NCBI RefSeq assembly: GCF_021696945.1
Contig: NZ_JACYHE010000006.1
Coordinates: 1 to 64,000, forward strand
DNA length: 64,000 bases
Direction of reading: 5' to 3'
From: Streptomyces sp. JJ36
Lineage (GTDB): Bacteria; Actinomycetota; Actinomycetes; Streptomycetales; Streptomycetaceae
Shown: in pieces, positions 53,184 to 63,212 of the stretch
Layout of the letters: each line of letters starts with the position of its first letter
How positions within the stretch are numbered: the first letter of the stretch is position 1
Program-made: the position numbers and the translations under genes
The notes under the pieces: generated by a model
Told to the model about the DNA's origin: nothing
The model's database searches: none
What the model saw: only the letters and a program-made list of their open reading frames with translations

Positions 53184-54286
53184 CCGCAGCACGCGACCCG
53201 TACGACCACGACCGGGAGGGCCGGGGCCCGGACGACCGGGGCCGGGACGACCGGGAGGGGCCGCACGACCGGGGGGCCGGCACGGGAGACCACGAAACGG
53301 GAGACCACGCGGACGGCGGCCCGGCTCCGGACAGCCGGGGCGGCGCGCCGGGCGGGCCGGGCGCCGGCGACTCCGTCACGGTGCGGGTGCCCGCCAAGGT
53401 GAACGTGCAGCTCGCCGTCGGCGGACTTCGCCCGGACGGCTTCCACGACCTCGCCAACGTCTTCCTCGCCGTCGGCCTGTACGACGAGGTGACCGCCACG
53501 CCGTCCGCCACCCTGCGGCTCACCGCCTCCGGCGAGGACGCCCACCGCATCCCGCTGGACGAGGACAACCTCGCCGCCCGCGCCGCCCGCGCCCTCGCCG
53601 CACACCACCGGCTCGGCGACCTCCCTGTCCACCTGCACATCACCAAGGACATCCCGGTCGCCGGCGGCATGGCGGGCGGCAGCGCCGACGCCGCGGGGGC
53701 GCTGCTCGCCTGCGACACCCTCTGGGGCACCCGCACGCCGCACGACGAACTGCTCGCCCTCTGCGCCGACCTCGGCTCGGACGTGCCCTTCAGCCTGGTC
53801 GGCGGCACCGCCCTGGGCCGCGGCCGGGGCGAGCGGCTCACCCCGCTGCCGACCGGCGGCACCTTCCACTGGGTGTTCGCCGTCGCCGAGGGCGGCCTCT
53901 CCACACCGGACGTCTACCGCGAGTGCGACCGGCTCCGCGAGGAGGCCGGTACGGGCGCCACCGCAGCCGACGTGCCCACGCCCGAGCCCGCGCCGGCCCT
54001 GCTGGACGCGCTGCGCACCGGCGACCCGGCCGCCCTCGCCCCCGCCCTGGCCAACGACCTCCAGCCCGCCGCCCTGTCGCTGCGCCCCTCCCTCGCCGCC
54101 ACCCTCACCACCGGAACCTCCGCGGGCGCCCTCGCGGGGCTCGTCTCGGGCTCCGGCCCGACGTGCGCGTTCCTCGCCGCGGACGCCGAATCGGCCGCAC
54201 GGATCGCCGACGCCCTGCGCTCCTCCGGCACCTGCCGCACGGCCCGCACCACCCAGGGCCCGGCTCACGGGGCGACCCTGGTGTAG
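53180..54286 (+). CDS. ispE: 4-diphosphocytidyl-2-C-methyl-D-erythritol kinase
   Basis: 368 residues, about 60-65 longer than usual. IspE phosphorylates CDP-ME in the MEP isoprenoid pathway. The catalytic part starts near residue 65 ([11 protein letters not shown] at about 68-78). The GHMP ATP loop [14 protein letters not shown] is at about 160-173, and G-S-G-P-T-C-A near the C-terminus is the third motif. Residues 1-64 are an extra hydrophilic Asp/Gly/Arg/His extension with D-D-R-G-R-D-D-R-E and G-D-H repeats. An AAAGGAG eight bases before the GTG, and the GTGA overlap with rsmA, support this start rather than an internal one. Confidence 0.92.
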   Translation: MTAARDPYDHDREGRGPDDRGRDDREGPHDRGAGTGDHETGDHADGGPAPDSRGGAPGGPGAGDSVTVRVPAKVNVQLAVGGLRPDGFHDLANVFLAVGLYDEVTATPSATLRLTASGEDAHRIPLDEDNLAARAARALAAHHRLGDLPVHLHITKDIPVAGGMAGGSADAAGALLACDTLWGTRTPHDELLALCADLGSDVPFSLVGGTALGRGRGERLTPLPTGGTFHWVFAVAEGGLSTPDVYRECDRLREEAGTGATAADVPTPEPAPALLDALRTGDPAALAPALANDLQPAALSLRPSLAATLTTGTSAGALAGLVSGSGPTCAFLAADAESAARIADALRSSGTCRTARTTQGPAHGATLV

Positions 54287-54309
54287 GCGGCGTATGCGGT
54301 GCGGTCGGT

Positions 54310-55110
54310 CTACGGGCCGGAGAGGGCCCGGCGCAGCCCGAGGTTGCCGCTCATCAGGCCGCCGTCCACAGGCAGCGTGACACCGGTGACCCAGGCCGCG
54401 TCGGCCGAGGCGAGATAGGCCACCGCGGCCGCGACGTCCGCCGGACGCCCGACCCGCCCGAGCGGGTACTCGTGTGCGGCCCGCTCCAACGACTCCTCCC
54501 GCCCTGCCCAGTTGGGCGTCTGCACGGTCCCGGGCGCGACCAGGTTGACCCGTACGCCCCGGGGTGCCGCATGACCGGCGAGGGTGCGGGTCAGGGAGGC
54601 GAGACCGGCCTTGGCGGCGCTGTAGGAATGGTTGCCGAAATCGGCCAGGCCGTTGACGGAGCCGATGTGGACGATCGCGCCACGCCCCTCCGCCGCGGAG
54701 AGGTGCGGCAGGGCCGCGCGGGCACAGCGGAAGGCACCGGTGAGCGTGATGTCCAGGTCCCGTTCCCACGCCTCGTCGGACTCGTCCTCGAACAGTTCGG
54801 CGTCCGGCAGGCACGAGTAGGCGTTGCCGATCAGCACGTCCAGGCCCCCGCCCCACTCCGCGGCACGGGCCACGGCCGCCTCCACGGCCGCGCGGTCGCC
54901 GACGTCGCAGGCACACGCCTCGGCCGTACCGCCCGCCGCCCGCACCGCCGCGTCCGCACGTACGCCGGCCGCCGCGCGCCCGGCACGGTCCCCGTCCACG
55001 TCCGTCACCAGCACCCGGGCTCCCTCGGCCGCCAGTCGCCGGGCGACGGCCTCCCCGATGCCCCGTCCGGCCCCGGTCACCAGGGCTGTGTGTCCTTCGA
55101 ATCGCCGCAT
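54310..55110 (-). CDS. Short-chain dehydrogenase/reductase (SDR)
   Basis: 266 residues. A classical SDR: T-G-A-G-R-G-I-G-E at about 12-20 for NAD(P), I-G-N-A-Y at about 92-96 in the N-N-A-G position, catalytic Ser in H-I-G-S-V-N and Tyr-x-x-x-Lys as Y-S-A-A-K at about 156-160. The C-terminal V-D-G-G-L is the usual ending (V-T-G-V-T-L-P-V-D-G-G). Substrate unknown. It converges on ispE. TACGCT (55117-55122) lies six bases before the ATG at 55110, so the transcript is probably leaderless. The second copy of the large repeat element starts about 97 bases upstream of -10. Confidence 0.92.
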   Translation of the reverse strand: MRRFEGHTALVTGAGRGIGEAVARRLAAEGARVLVTDVDGDRAGRAAAGVRADAAVRAAGGTAEACACDVGDRAAVEAAVARAAEWGGGLDVLIGNAYSCLPDAELFEDESDEAWERDLDITLTGAFRCARAALPHLSAAEGRGAIVHIGSVNGLADFGNHSYSAAKAGLASLTRTLAGHAAPRGVRVNLVAPGTVQTPNWAGREESLERAAHEYPLGRVGRPADVAAAVAYLASADAAWVTGVTLPVDGGLMSGNLGLRRALSGP

Positions 55111-55218
55111 CACGCCAGCGTATGCGGAGACGGGCAGGAGGATGCCGGGGGCCGCAGGGCCGTGGCCGACCTGACGGAGGCGCGGGGACGGCAAGGGGCT
55201 CCGCGAGCTGACGGCGCG

Positions 55219-56232
55219 TGCCGGGTGCGGCTTCTTGCTGGTCGGGGTCACTGCGTGGCGGGCTACGGGGGGAGGGGTGGTGGGTGGCGGGCTCGTTCAT
55301 GTTGCTGGTGGCGGGTGGCGTGGTCGGCTGGGGTTCACCCGCCTGTGACGGGGCCGGGCGGCGGGGCGGCCGGTAGCCGGTGAGGGGGTGCCCTGGCGGG
55401 CTGCTGCCGCGCTGTGGTTCCGGTTTCGTCTTCTCGCTCCGCTCGTTGCACGTGTGTGGCACTGCGGGGTCCGGCTGCGGGCCGTTCCGGAGCGGGGGTA
55501 CGCCCGGCCTCCAGTCGGTAGGCCGGGCGGGCCCTGGGCTGCGGCCCGGCGGGCTCCGGGCTTCCGCCGCGCGACCCGGGCCGGTGAGGGCCGGCTTCCG
55601 GCGCGCGGCCTCCGGCCCAGGGCTCTGCTGCTCGCCCTGCGGGGCCCGCGCCCCGGCCTGGGGGCCGGGTCTGCGCCCGGAAAGACCCCGGAGACCCCGG
55701 GCCGTAAGGGCCACCGGTGGGCAGCACCCCTGACAAGTTCCGGACGATCATGTACTGGTCCACGCTTTTGACAAAAATCGGCCCAGATTTGTCCATAGCG
55801 TGGACCAGTACAAGATCACGACGCGGGATGGGGCTCCGGCGGCCCCAATCGGCCGCGCGGGCACGCGGATGCGCCCCGCCCAGCAACCGCCCGCACCCCC
55901 ACCGGGCTCGACCCGCCCCACCGAGCCCCGCCACGACCCGGGCCGCGCACCCCCACTCCGGAACGGCCCGCAGCCGAACCCCGCAGTGCCACGCACGAGA
56001 CACGAGCGGAGCGAGAAGACGAAACCGCAGCCACCGCGCGGCAGCAGCCCGCCACGGCAACCCCCTCACCGGCCGACCGGCCAGACATGCGGCCGAACCC
56101 CGTCGCAGGCGGGTTGACCCCAGCCGACCACGCCACCCGCGCCAGCAGCCTGAACGAGCCCGGCACCCACCACCCCTCCCCCCGTAGCCCGCCACGCAGT
56201 GACCGCACCCACCAAGCCAGCCCGCGCCGGGC
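55219..56232. repeat. Large inverted-repeat element, copy 2 (about 1,014 bp, non-coding)
   Basis: It starts with the same TGCCGGGTGCGG as copy 1; the right end (about 56221-56232) is a degenerate complement. The left roughly 490 bp (55219-55710) match the right half of copy 1 in inverted orientation, including the conserved inner module. The right roughly 300 bp (55925-56232) are the second terminal repeat. The inner segment 55720-55920 differs from copy 1 and contains an AT-rich 72-bp hairpin. Short open frames are low-complexity shadows. It lies between two leftward genes: downstream of the serine hydrolase and upstream of the SDR promoter. Confidence 0.8.
55746..55817. repeat. AT-rich 72-bp hairpin inside element copy 2
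   Basis: A 21-base arm (55746-55766, reading GATCATGTACTGGTCC then ACGCT) and its complement (55797-55817) match at 20 of 21 positions. The 30-base interior is AT-rich with a further imperfect TTTGACAAA/TTTGTCC pairing. It is much lower in GC than anything around it and looks like a separate nested insertion or a structured RNA stem. Confidence 0.7.
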
Positions 56233-56316
56233 CACATCCGGCCGGCCCCGGGCCGCGCCCCCGCCGGCCCGTTCGCCGCAGCCCCCGACCGGCCGGGCAT
56301 CGGCCCGGCCCCCCGA

Positions 56317-57666
56317 CTACCCCGTCGCCCCCAGGTCGCGCAGGGCGGTCCGCAGGGCGCGGACCAGGGCCTGGGGGCGGGGATCGGAGGTGACCGATTG
56401 CTGCATGCCGTTGGTGACGTAGGCGAAGGCGGTGCCCGTGTCCGGGTCGGCGAAGGCGAGGGACCCGCCGCGGCCGGGGTGACCGAAGGAACCGGGCCCG
56501 AGCATGGGCGAGGACGCGTCGTGCAGCATGTAGCCGAGGCCGAAGCGGGTGCCGACGAGCAGCACGCGGTCCGGCCCGTGCGACTCCTGGGCCCGCGCCT
56601 GGGCCAGCGTGGCCGGGGTGAAGAGGCACCGGGCCGCCGGCGCGGCGCCCACGCCCCCCGCAGCCGCATCCGCGCCCGCCCCGACACCCGCACCCGCGCC
56701 CGGGGGCTCCTCCTCCAGGTCGCCGATGAGCGCCGCGTAGAAGCGGGAGAGCGCGCGGGCGGTGGCGACGCCGCCGGAGGCGGCGAGTTCGGCGGCGTGG
56801 TAGGCCGGGTCGTTCTCGTCGGGCAGCGGCTCGACGGCGCCGAAGGCGCGCCGGGTCAGGGAGCCGGGGTCCCGCCACGCGTCGGCGACGTGCTGCTTGG
56901 CCCGGACGCGGAGGCCGGCCGCGGCCGGACGGGGCGGGGCGGCGATCCCGGTGAGCGGGGCGATGCGGGGCTCCGCCGCGGGCGGCGTGCCGAGCCACAG
57001 GTCGAGCCCGAGGGGCCCGGTGACCTCCTCGGCGAGCCAGCGGCCGAGGGTGCGGCCGGTGACGCGCAGGACGAGCTCGCCGAGCAGCCAACTGTACGTC
57101 TGGGCGTGGTAGCCGTGGGTGGTGCCGGGCTCCCAGGCGGGCGCCTGGGCGGTCATCGCCGCCGGGCCGCTGGCCCCGTCGAGGGCCTCGGCGGGGGTGA
57201 GCGGCCGGTCGAGCACGGGCAGCCCGGCACGGTGCGAGAGGAGCTGGCGCACCAGGACCCGCTCCTTGCCCTGTGCCTTGAACTCCGGCCAGTACGTGCC
57301 GACCGGGGCGTCGAGGTCGAGCGTGCCGCGCTGGTGGAGGAGGTGCGGGACGGCGGCGGCGACACCCTTGGTGGCGGAGCGTACGACCACGGCGGTGCCC
57401 GCCTCCCAGGGCGCGCCCGCCGGCCCGTCCCCCGCGTCGCCGGGCCGGCCCTCCACCCGGCCTGCCGCGCCGGCCGCCGCCCGGCCCCCCGGCCCGCCCC
57501 GCGCGCGTGGGGCGCTGCGGGTGCCGCCCCACAGGTCGACGACCTTCCGTCCGTGCCGGTGCACGGTGACGGCCGCACCGAGGTCGCCGCGCTCGGCGAA
57601 GTTCCGTACGAACGCGTCCCGGACCGGTTCGAACCCGTCCGCCACCGTGCCCTGGACGTCCACCAC
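56317..57666 (-). CDS. Serine hydrolase, class C beta-lactamase/EstB type
   Basis: 449 residues from a GTG with GGAG nine bases upstream. The PF00144-type fold has the S-x-x-K nucleophile as S-A-T-K at about 98-101, the tyrosine element Y-H-A-Q-T-Y-S-W at about 187-194, and H-P-G-R-G-G-S near the C-terminus. There is no signal peptide, so it is probably a cytoplasmic esterase or peptidase rather than a secreted lactamase. Two low-complexity inserts (about 55-85 and 335-360) are family-unlike. It is divergent from the molybdenum hydroxylase genes. Confidence 0.9.
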   Translation of the reverse strand: MVDVQGTVADGFEPVRDAFVRNFAERGDLGAAVTVHRHGRKVVDLWGGTRSAPRARGGPGGRAAAGAAGRVEGRPGDAGDGPAGAPWEAGTAVVVRSATKGVAAAVPHLLHQRGTLDLDAPVGTYWPEFKAQGKERVLVRQLLSHRAGLPVLDRPLTPAEALDGASGPAAMTAQAPAWEPGTTHGYHAQTYSWLLGELVLRVTGRTLGRWLAEEVTGPLGLDLWLGTPPAAEPRIAPLTGIAAPPRPAAAGLRVRAKQHVADAWRDPGSLTRRAFGAVEPLPDENDPAYHAAELAASGGVATARALSRFYAALIGDLEEEPPGAGAGVGAGADAAAGGVGAAPAARCLFTPATLAQARAQESHGPDRVLLVGTRFGLGYMLHDASSPMLGPGSFGHPGRGGSLAFADPDTGTAFAYVTNGMQQSVTSDPRPQALVRALRTALRDLGATG

Positions 57667-57886
57667 GGGTGCTCGCTCCTGTCTGTTCCTGTCCGGCTGC
57701 CCGGATCGCTCTCGTTCCGTGCGTCGTGTGGTTCCCATGGTGCACGCCCGGCGCGCACCGACACGCGCGCGGGAAGGAGCACTGACCGTGATGCGGTGTT
57801 CGTCGGTAATGTCTCGACGTGTTTCCCGGCACGGTGCGTGGTACTCACCGCGCTGGATCCCCGCGAGCGCCCGCTGGGAGGCGACC
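57667..57886. other. Divergent promoter region, hydrolase / hydroxylase
   Basis: 220 bases. A less GC-rich patch around 57790-57830 probably contains promoters for one or both directions. No clear operator dyad was seen. GGGAGG at 57877-57882 is the RBS of the iron-sulfur subunit. Confidence 0.3.
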
Positions 57887-58411
57887 ATGGAAGCCCGGAT
57901 CACCCTGCGGGTGGACGGCGAGGAACGGTCCGTCACGTTGGACACCCGCACCACGCTGCTCGACGCGTTGCGCGACCGGATGGAGGTGACCTCGCCCAAG
58001 AAGGGCTGCGACCACGGCCAGTGCGGCGCCTGCACGGTGCTGCTGGACGGCCGCCGCCAGCTCGCCTGTCTGGCGCTCGCCGTGGCGCACGACGGCGCCG
58101 AGGTGACCACCGCCGCCGGGCTGGCCCGGGACGGCGAACCGCACCCGGTGCAGCAGGCGTTCCTCGACGAGGACGGCTTCCAGTGCGGCTACTGCACCCC
58201 GGGCCAGGTCTGCTCGGCCGTCGGCATGCTCCAGGAGGCCGCGGCGGGCGCCCCCAGCCATGCCACCGCGGACCTCACGGCGCGGGTCACCCCGGGCGCC
58301 CTGGACGACGACGAGCTCCGGGAGCGGATGAGCGGCAACCTGTGCCGCTGCGGCGCCTACGTGAACATCCTCGCGGCCCTCCGCGGACGCGCGGGAGAGG
58401 CGGTCTCGTGA
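57887..58411 (+). CDS. [2Fe-2S] subunit of a PaoABC-like molybdenum hydroxylase
   Basis: 174 residues. The N-terminal plant-type ferredoxin domain has C41, C46, C49 and C61 ([11 protein letters not shown], then L-A-C) for the first cluster. The helical second domain has [11 protein letters not shown] and N-L-C-R-C-G for the second. This is the small electron-transfer subunit of xanthine dehydrogenase-family enzymes, closest in arrangement to E. coli PaoA (YagT). There is no Tat signal, so the complex is probably cytoplasmic. The TGA overlaps the GTG of the FAD subunit (GTGA). Confidence 0.94.
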   Translation: MEARITLRVDGEERSVTLDTRTTLLDALRDRMEVTSPKKGCDHGQCGACTVLLDGRRQLACLALAVAHDGAEVTTAAGLARDGEPHPVQQAFLDEDGFQCGYCTPGQVCSAVGMLQEAAAGAPSHATADLTARVTPGALDDDELRERMSGNLCRCGAYVNILAALRGRAGEAVS

Positions 58412-59436
58412 TCCCCTTCGACTACCGCCGCGCCGCGGACCCGGCCGAGGCCGTCGCCACCGTGGCCGGCCGCCCGGACGCCGTGTTCCTCGGCGGCGGC
58501 ACCAATCTGGTGGACCATCTGAAGCTGGGCGTCGCCGCGCCGGGGCTGCTGGTGGACGTCTCCCGGCTGCCGCTGGACGAGGTGACCCGGACGGCGGACG
58601 GCGGGCTGCACATCGGCGCCGCCGTGCGGAACAGCGATCTCGCCGCCCACCCGGAGGTACGGGAGCAGTACCCGGTGCTGGCGCGGGCGCTGCTCGCGGG
58701 CGCCTCCGGGCAGCTGAGGAACACCGCGACCACGGCGGGCAACCTGCTGCAGCGCACCCGGTGCCCGTACTTCCAGGACGTGACGACGCCCTGCAACAAA
58801 CGGGAGCCCGGCACCGGCTGTACGGCGCTGGGCGGGTGGACCCGCAGCCACGCGGTGCTGGGCGCCTCCCCGCACTGCATCGCCGTGCATCCCTCGGACC
58901 TGGCGGTGGCGCTGCTGGCGCTGGATGCCGTGGTGCACACGAGGGGTCCGGACGGGGAGCGGTCGCTGCCGCTGGACGAGCTGTACCGGCTGCCCGGGGA
59001 CGCGCCGGAGCGGGACACCGTGCTGGCGCACGGCGAGCTGATCACGGCGGTGGAGCTGCCGCCGCCCGGGCCGCGCACCCGGCGCTCCGGCTACCGCAAG
59101 GTGCGGGACCGGGCCTCGTACGCGTTCGCGCTGGTGTCCGTCGCGGCGGCGCTGGACCTGGACGCGGCGGGCGGCACCGTACGGGAGGTGCGGCTGGCGC
59201 TGGGCGGCGTCGCGCACCGGCCGTGGCGGGCCGCGCGGGCCGAGGAGGCGCTGCACGGCGCGCCGGCGACCGAGGACGCCTTCCGCGCGGCCGCCGAGGC
59301 GGAGCTGGCGGAGGCCGAGCCGCAGGACGGCAACGCCTTCAAGGTGCCGCTGGCCCGCAACACCCTCGTCGCGGTGCTCCGCGATCTCACCGAGGGCCCG
59401 GGCGGGGCCCCCAGCACGGCCGAGGAGGCACGATGA
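58408..59436 (+). CDS. FAD (and probable [4Fe-4S]) subunit, PaoB-like
   Basis: 342 residues. The FAD-binding domain (about 1-215) has [11 protein letters not shown] at about 29-39 and [10 protein letters not shown] at about 101-110. Residues C119, C129, C138 and a Cys in S-P-H-C-I-A (about 155) sit where E. coli PaoB binds its extra [4Fe-4S] cluster, which is absent from ordinary xanthine dehydrogenase FAD subunits. The C-terminal CO_deh_flav_C domain follows. Start and stop codons overlap both neighbours by four bases, so the three subunits are coupled. Confidence 0.93.
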   Translation: MIPFDYRRAADPAEAVATVAGRPDAVFLGGGTNLVDHLKLGVAAPGLLVDVSRLPLDEVTRTADGGLHIGAAVRNSDLAAHPEVREQYPVLARALLAGASGQLRNTATTAGNLLQRTRCPYFQDVTTPCNKREPGTGCTALGGWTRSHAVLGASPHCIAVHPSDLAVALLALDAVVHTRGPDGERSLPLDELYRLPGDAPERDTVLAHGELITAVELPPPGPRTRRSGYRKVRDRASYAFALVSVAAALDLDAAGGTVREVRLALGGVAHRPWRAARAEEALHGAPATEDAFRAAAEAELAEAEPQDGNAFKVPLARNTLVAVLRDLTEGPGGAPSTAEEAR

Positions 59437-61550
59437 CGACCCTGCGGCACCAGGCCGTCGGCGCCCCGCTGCCCCGCGTGGAGGGGCCGGAGAAGGTGGC
59501 GGGGACGGCACGCTACGCCTGGGAGCAGCCCGCCTCCGAGCTGCCCGACCCGCTCTACGTCCACCCGTTGCAGGCCACCGTCGCCCGGGGCCGGGTGACC
59601 GCGGTGCACACCGCGGAGGCGGCCGCGACGGACGGGGTGGTGACCGTGCTGACGCACCGTGAGGCGGCCCGGCTGCCGGACCTGGACGGGGAGCAGGACG
59701 GCGAGCTGGCGGTGCTGCAGTCGGACCGGGTGGCCTTCCGCGGGCAGTTCGTGGGGGCCGTGGTGGCGGCGACCCCGGAGACCGCCCGGCACGCGGCCGA
59801 CCTGGTCGCCGTGGAGTACGCGGAGGAGCCGCACGAGACCGAGCTGCGCGCCGACGCGGAGGCCCTCTACACCCCCGAGACGGTCAACCCCGCCTTCGCC
59901 CCGGAGACCGAGGAAGGCGACGTGGACGGGGCGCTGGCCGCGGCGCCGGTGTCGGTGGACGTCACGTACACCACGCCGATGCAGCACAACAACCCGATGG
60001 AGCCGCACACCACGGTGGCGCTGTGGAACCCGGACCCGGACGCTCCGGCGGTGCTCACCCTGTACGCCTCGACGCAGGGCGCGCACACCGTACGCAGCAC
60101 CCTGGCACCGCTGTTCGGGCTGCGCCCGGACCAGGTCCGGGTGATCTCGCCGCACGTCGGCGGCGGCTTCGGGTCGAAGGGCATGCCGCACGCGCACGAC
60201 GTGCTGGCGGGGCTGTGCGCGCAGGCGGTGCCGGGGCGGCCGGTGAAGCTGGCACTCACCCGGCAGCAGATGTTCCCGCTGGCCGGGCACCGGACCCCCA
60301 CCATCCAGCGGCTGCGGCTGGGCGCCGACGCGGAGGGGCGGCTGACCGCGCTCTCCCACGAGGCGGTGGAGCGCACCGCGCGGATCAAGGAGTTCGCGGA
60401 GCAGACGGCGACCGGCAGCCGCATGATGTACGCGGCGCCGAACCGCCGCACGGGCCACCGGGTGGCGGCGCTCGACGTCCCGGTGCCGTCCTGGATGCGG
60501 GCACCGGGCGAGGCGCCCGGCATCTTCGCGCTGGAGGCGGCGATGGACGAGCTGGCGGTCGCCTGCGGTCTGGACCCGATCGAGCTGCGGGTGCGGAACG
60601 ACCCGCCGGAGGACCCGGAGTCGGGGCGGCCGTGGTCCGGCCGCCGTCTGGTGGAGTGCCTGCGGGACGGTGCCCGCCGTTTCGGCTGGGAGGAGCGCGG
60701 GCCGGCGCCCGGGACCCGCCGGGAGGGGCGGGAGCGGATCGGCCTCGGGGTGGCCGCGTCGACGTACCCCTACTACGTCGCCCGCGGCTCGGAGGCGCTG
60801 GTGCGCCACGAGGGCGAGGGGCGCTACCGGGTGCACATCGGTGCCGCGGACATCGGCACCGGGAGCTGGACGGCGCTGACCCAGATCGCGGCGGACGCGC
60901 TGGACGTGCCGGTGGAGTCGGTGGCGGTGGAGCTCGGCGACTCGGCGCTGCCGCCCGCGACGGTGGCCGGCGGCTCCTCCGGGACGGCGTCCTGGGGCTC
61001 GGCGATCGTGGCGGCGGTGCGCGCGCTGCGCGAGGAACACGGCCACGAGCCGCCGCCGGGCGCGGAGGCCCGCGCGGGCACCCCGCGGAACCCGGAGCTG
61101 AAGCAGTACGCGCTGCACTCCTTCGGCGCGATGTTCGCCGAGGCGCGGGTCGACATGGACACCGGGGAGGTGCGGGTCCCGCGCATGCTCGGGGTCTTCT
61201 CGGTGGGCCGGATCGTCAACCCGCGGACGGCCCGCTCGCAGCTCGTCGGCGGCATGACGATGGGGCTGTCCATGGCGCTGCACGAGGAGGGCGTGCTCGA
61301 CCCGCGCACCGGCCATGTGGTCAATCACGACCTGGCGGACTATCACGTGCCCACGCACGCGGACGTCGGGGAGATCGAGGCGATCTGGCTGAGCGAGGAG
61401 GACGCGCACGCCAACCCGATGGGGCTGCGGGGCATCGGCGAGATCGGGATCGTGGGGTCGCCGGCGGCGGTGGTGAACGCGGTGTACGACGCGACCGGCG
61501 TGCGGGTGCGCGACCTGCCGCTCACCCCGGACAAGCTGCTGGGCGCCTGA
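59433..61550 (+). CDS. Molybdopterin subunit of aldehyde/xanthine oxidase-family enzyme (PaoC-like)
   Basis: 705 residues. It is the catalytic subunit of a Mo hydroxylase oxidising an aldehyde or N-heterocycle. [15 protein letters not shown] at about 12-26 opens the a/b hammerhead domain. [10 protein letters not shown] at about 247-256 and A-G-G-S-S-G-T-A-S at about 512-520 bind the pterin, and R-G-I-G-E-I-G-I at about 663-670 carries the catalytic Glu. Length matches E. coli PaoC (about 730). No PaoD/XdhC chaperone gene follows. The true substrate is unknown; PaoABC detoxifies aromatic aldehydes. Confidence 0.93.
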   Translation: MTTLRHQAVGAPLPRVEGPEKVAGTARYAWEQPASELPDPLYVHPLQATVARGRVTAVHTAEAAATDGVVTVLTHREAARLPDLDGEQDGELAVLQSDRVAFRGQFVGAVVAATPETARHAADLVAVEYAEEPHETELRADAEALYTPETVNPAFAPETEEGDVDGALAAAPVSVDVTYTTPMQHNNPMEPHTTVALWNPDPDAPAVLTLYASTQGAHTVRSTLAPLFGLRPDQVRVISPHVGGGFGSKGMPHAHDVLAGLCAQAVPGRPVKLALTRQQMFPLAGHRTPTIQRLRLGADAEGRLTALSHEAVERTARIKEFAEQTATGSRMMYAAPNRRTGHRVAALDVPVPSWMRAPGEAPGIFALEAAMDELAVACGLDPIELRVRNDPPEDPESGRPWSGRRLVECLRDGARRFGWEERGPAPGTRREGRERIGLGVAASTYPYYVARGSEALVRHEGEGRYRVHIGAADIGTGSWTALTQIAADALDVPVESVAVELGDSALPPATVAGGSSGTASWGSAIVAAVRALREEHGHEPPPGAEARAGTPRNPELKQYALHSFGAMFAEARVDMDTGEVRVPRMLGVFSVGRIVNPRTARSQLVGGMTMGLSMALHEEGVLDPRTGHVVNHDLADYHVPTHADVGEIEAIWLSEEDAHANPMGLRGIGEIGIVGSPAAVVNAVYDATGVRVRDLPLTPDKLLGA

Positions 61551-61634
61551 ACCCTCCGGGCAGGGCACGCGCCCGAGCCCGGGGCACGGACAGGCGAGGG
61601 CCCGCGGGTGCGACCCGCGGGTGTCCCTCGTGGG

Positions 61635-62446
<812 letters not shown>

Positions 62447-62450
<4 letters not shown>

Positions 62451-63211
62451 CGCAGGGCCCATCCTGCCAGGCAGACGACCAGGGCCGTGGCCGGGAGCAG
62501 CGCCGTACGGATCCACTGGGCGCGGCCGGCGGGCTGCGCGTCGAGCACCGGCATGGTGCCCGTGTAGCCGCGGCTCAGCATCGCCAGATGCACCCGTTCG
62601 CCCCGCTCGTAGGCGCGGATGAAGAGCGCTCCGGCGGACTTGGCGAGGACGCCCCAGTGGCGGGGACCGCGGGCCTCGAAGCCCCGGGAGAGGCGGGCGA
62701 GGCGCATCCGGCGCATCTCGTCGGCGATGACGTCGCCGTAGCGGATCATGAAGGAGGCGATCTGGACGAGCTGTGCCGGGAGCCGGAGGCGCTGCAACCC
62801 CAGCAGCAGGTCGCGGATCTCGGTGGTGGTGGCCAGCAGCACGGAGGCGGCGACACCGAGGGTGCCCTTGGCCAGGACGTTCCAGGCACCCCAGAGGCCG
62901 GACTCGGAGAGGGAGAGCCCGAGCCACTCGGTGCGGGGGCCCTCGGCGACGAAGGGCAGCAGGACGGCGAAGGCGACGAACGGCACCTCGATCAGCATGC
63001 GGGTCAGCAGGTGGCCCGGCGGGACCCGGGCCACCGCGGCGACGCCCGTGAGCAGCAGGGCGTACACCCCGAAGGCCCACATCGCCTCACGCGGGGTGGA
63101 GACGACCACGAGGACGAAGCCGAGCACCGCGACCAGCTTGCAGTGCGGCGGCAGCAGGTGCACCGGCGAGCTGCCGTGCCGGTGCAGCAGGTGGGCGTGG
63201 CCCGCGCCCAC
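62447..63211 (-). CDS. cbiQ: ECF transporter T component (CbiQ-type permease)
   Basis: 254 residues from a GTG one base after the stop of the preceding PDGLE-domain gene. About five membrane helices (about 30-105 and 225-250) surround the cytoplasmic coupling helices: R-M-R-L-A-R-L-S-R-G-F-E-A-R-G at about 166-180 with the A-R-G signature of ECF T proteins, and a second L-S-R-G-Y-T-G. A leading H-A-H-L-L-H-R-H-G and P-P-H-C-K are metal-ligand-rich. CbiQ couples the ATPase to the substrate-binding CbiM. Operon order is cbiM(N)-cbiQ-cbiO. Confidence 0.92.
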
Positions 63212-63212
63212 C

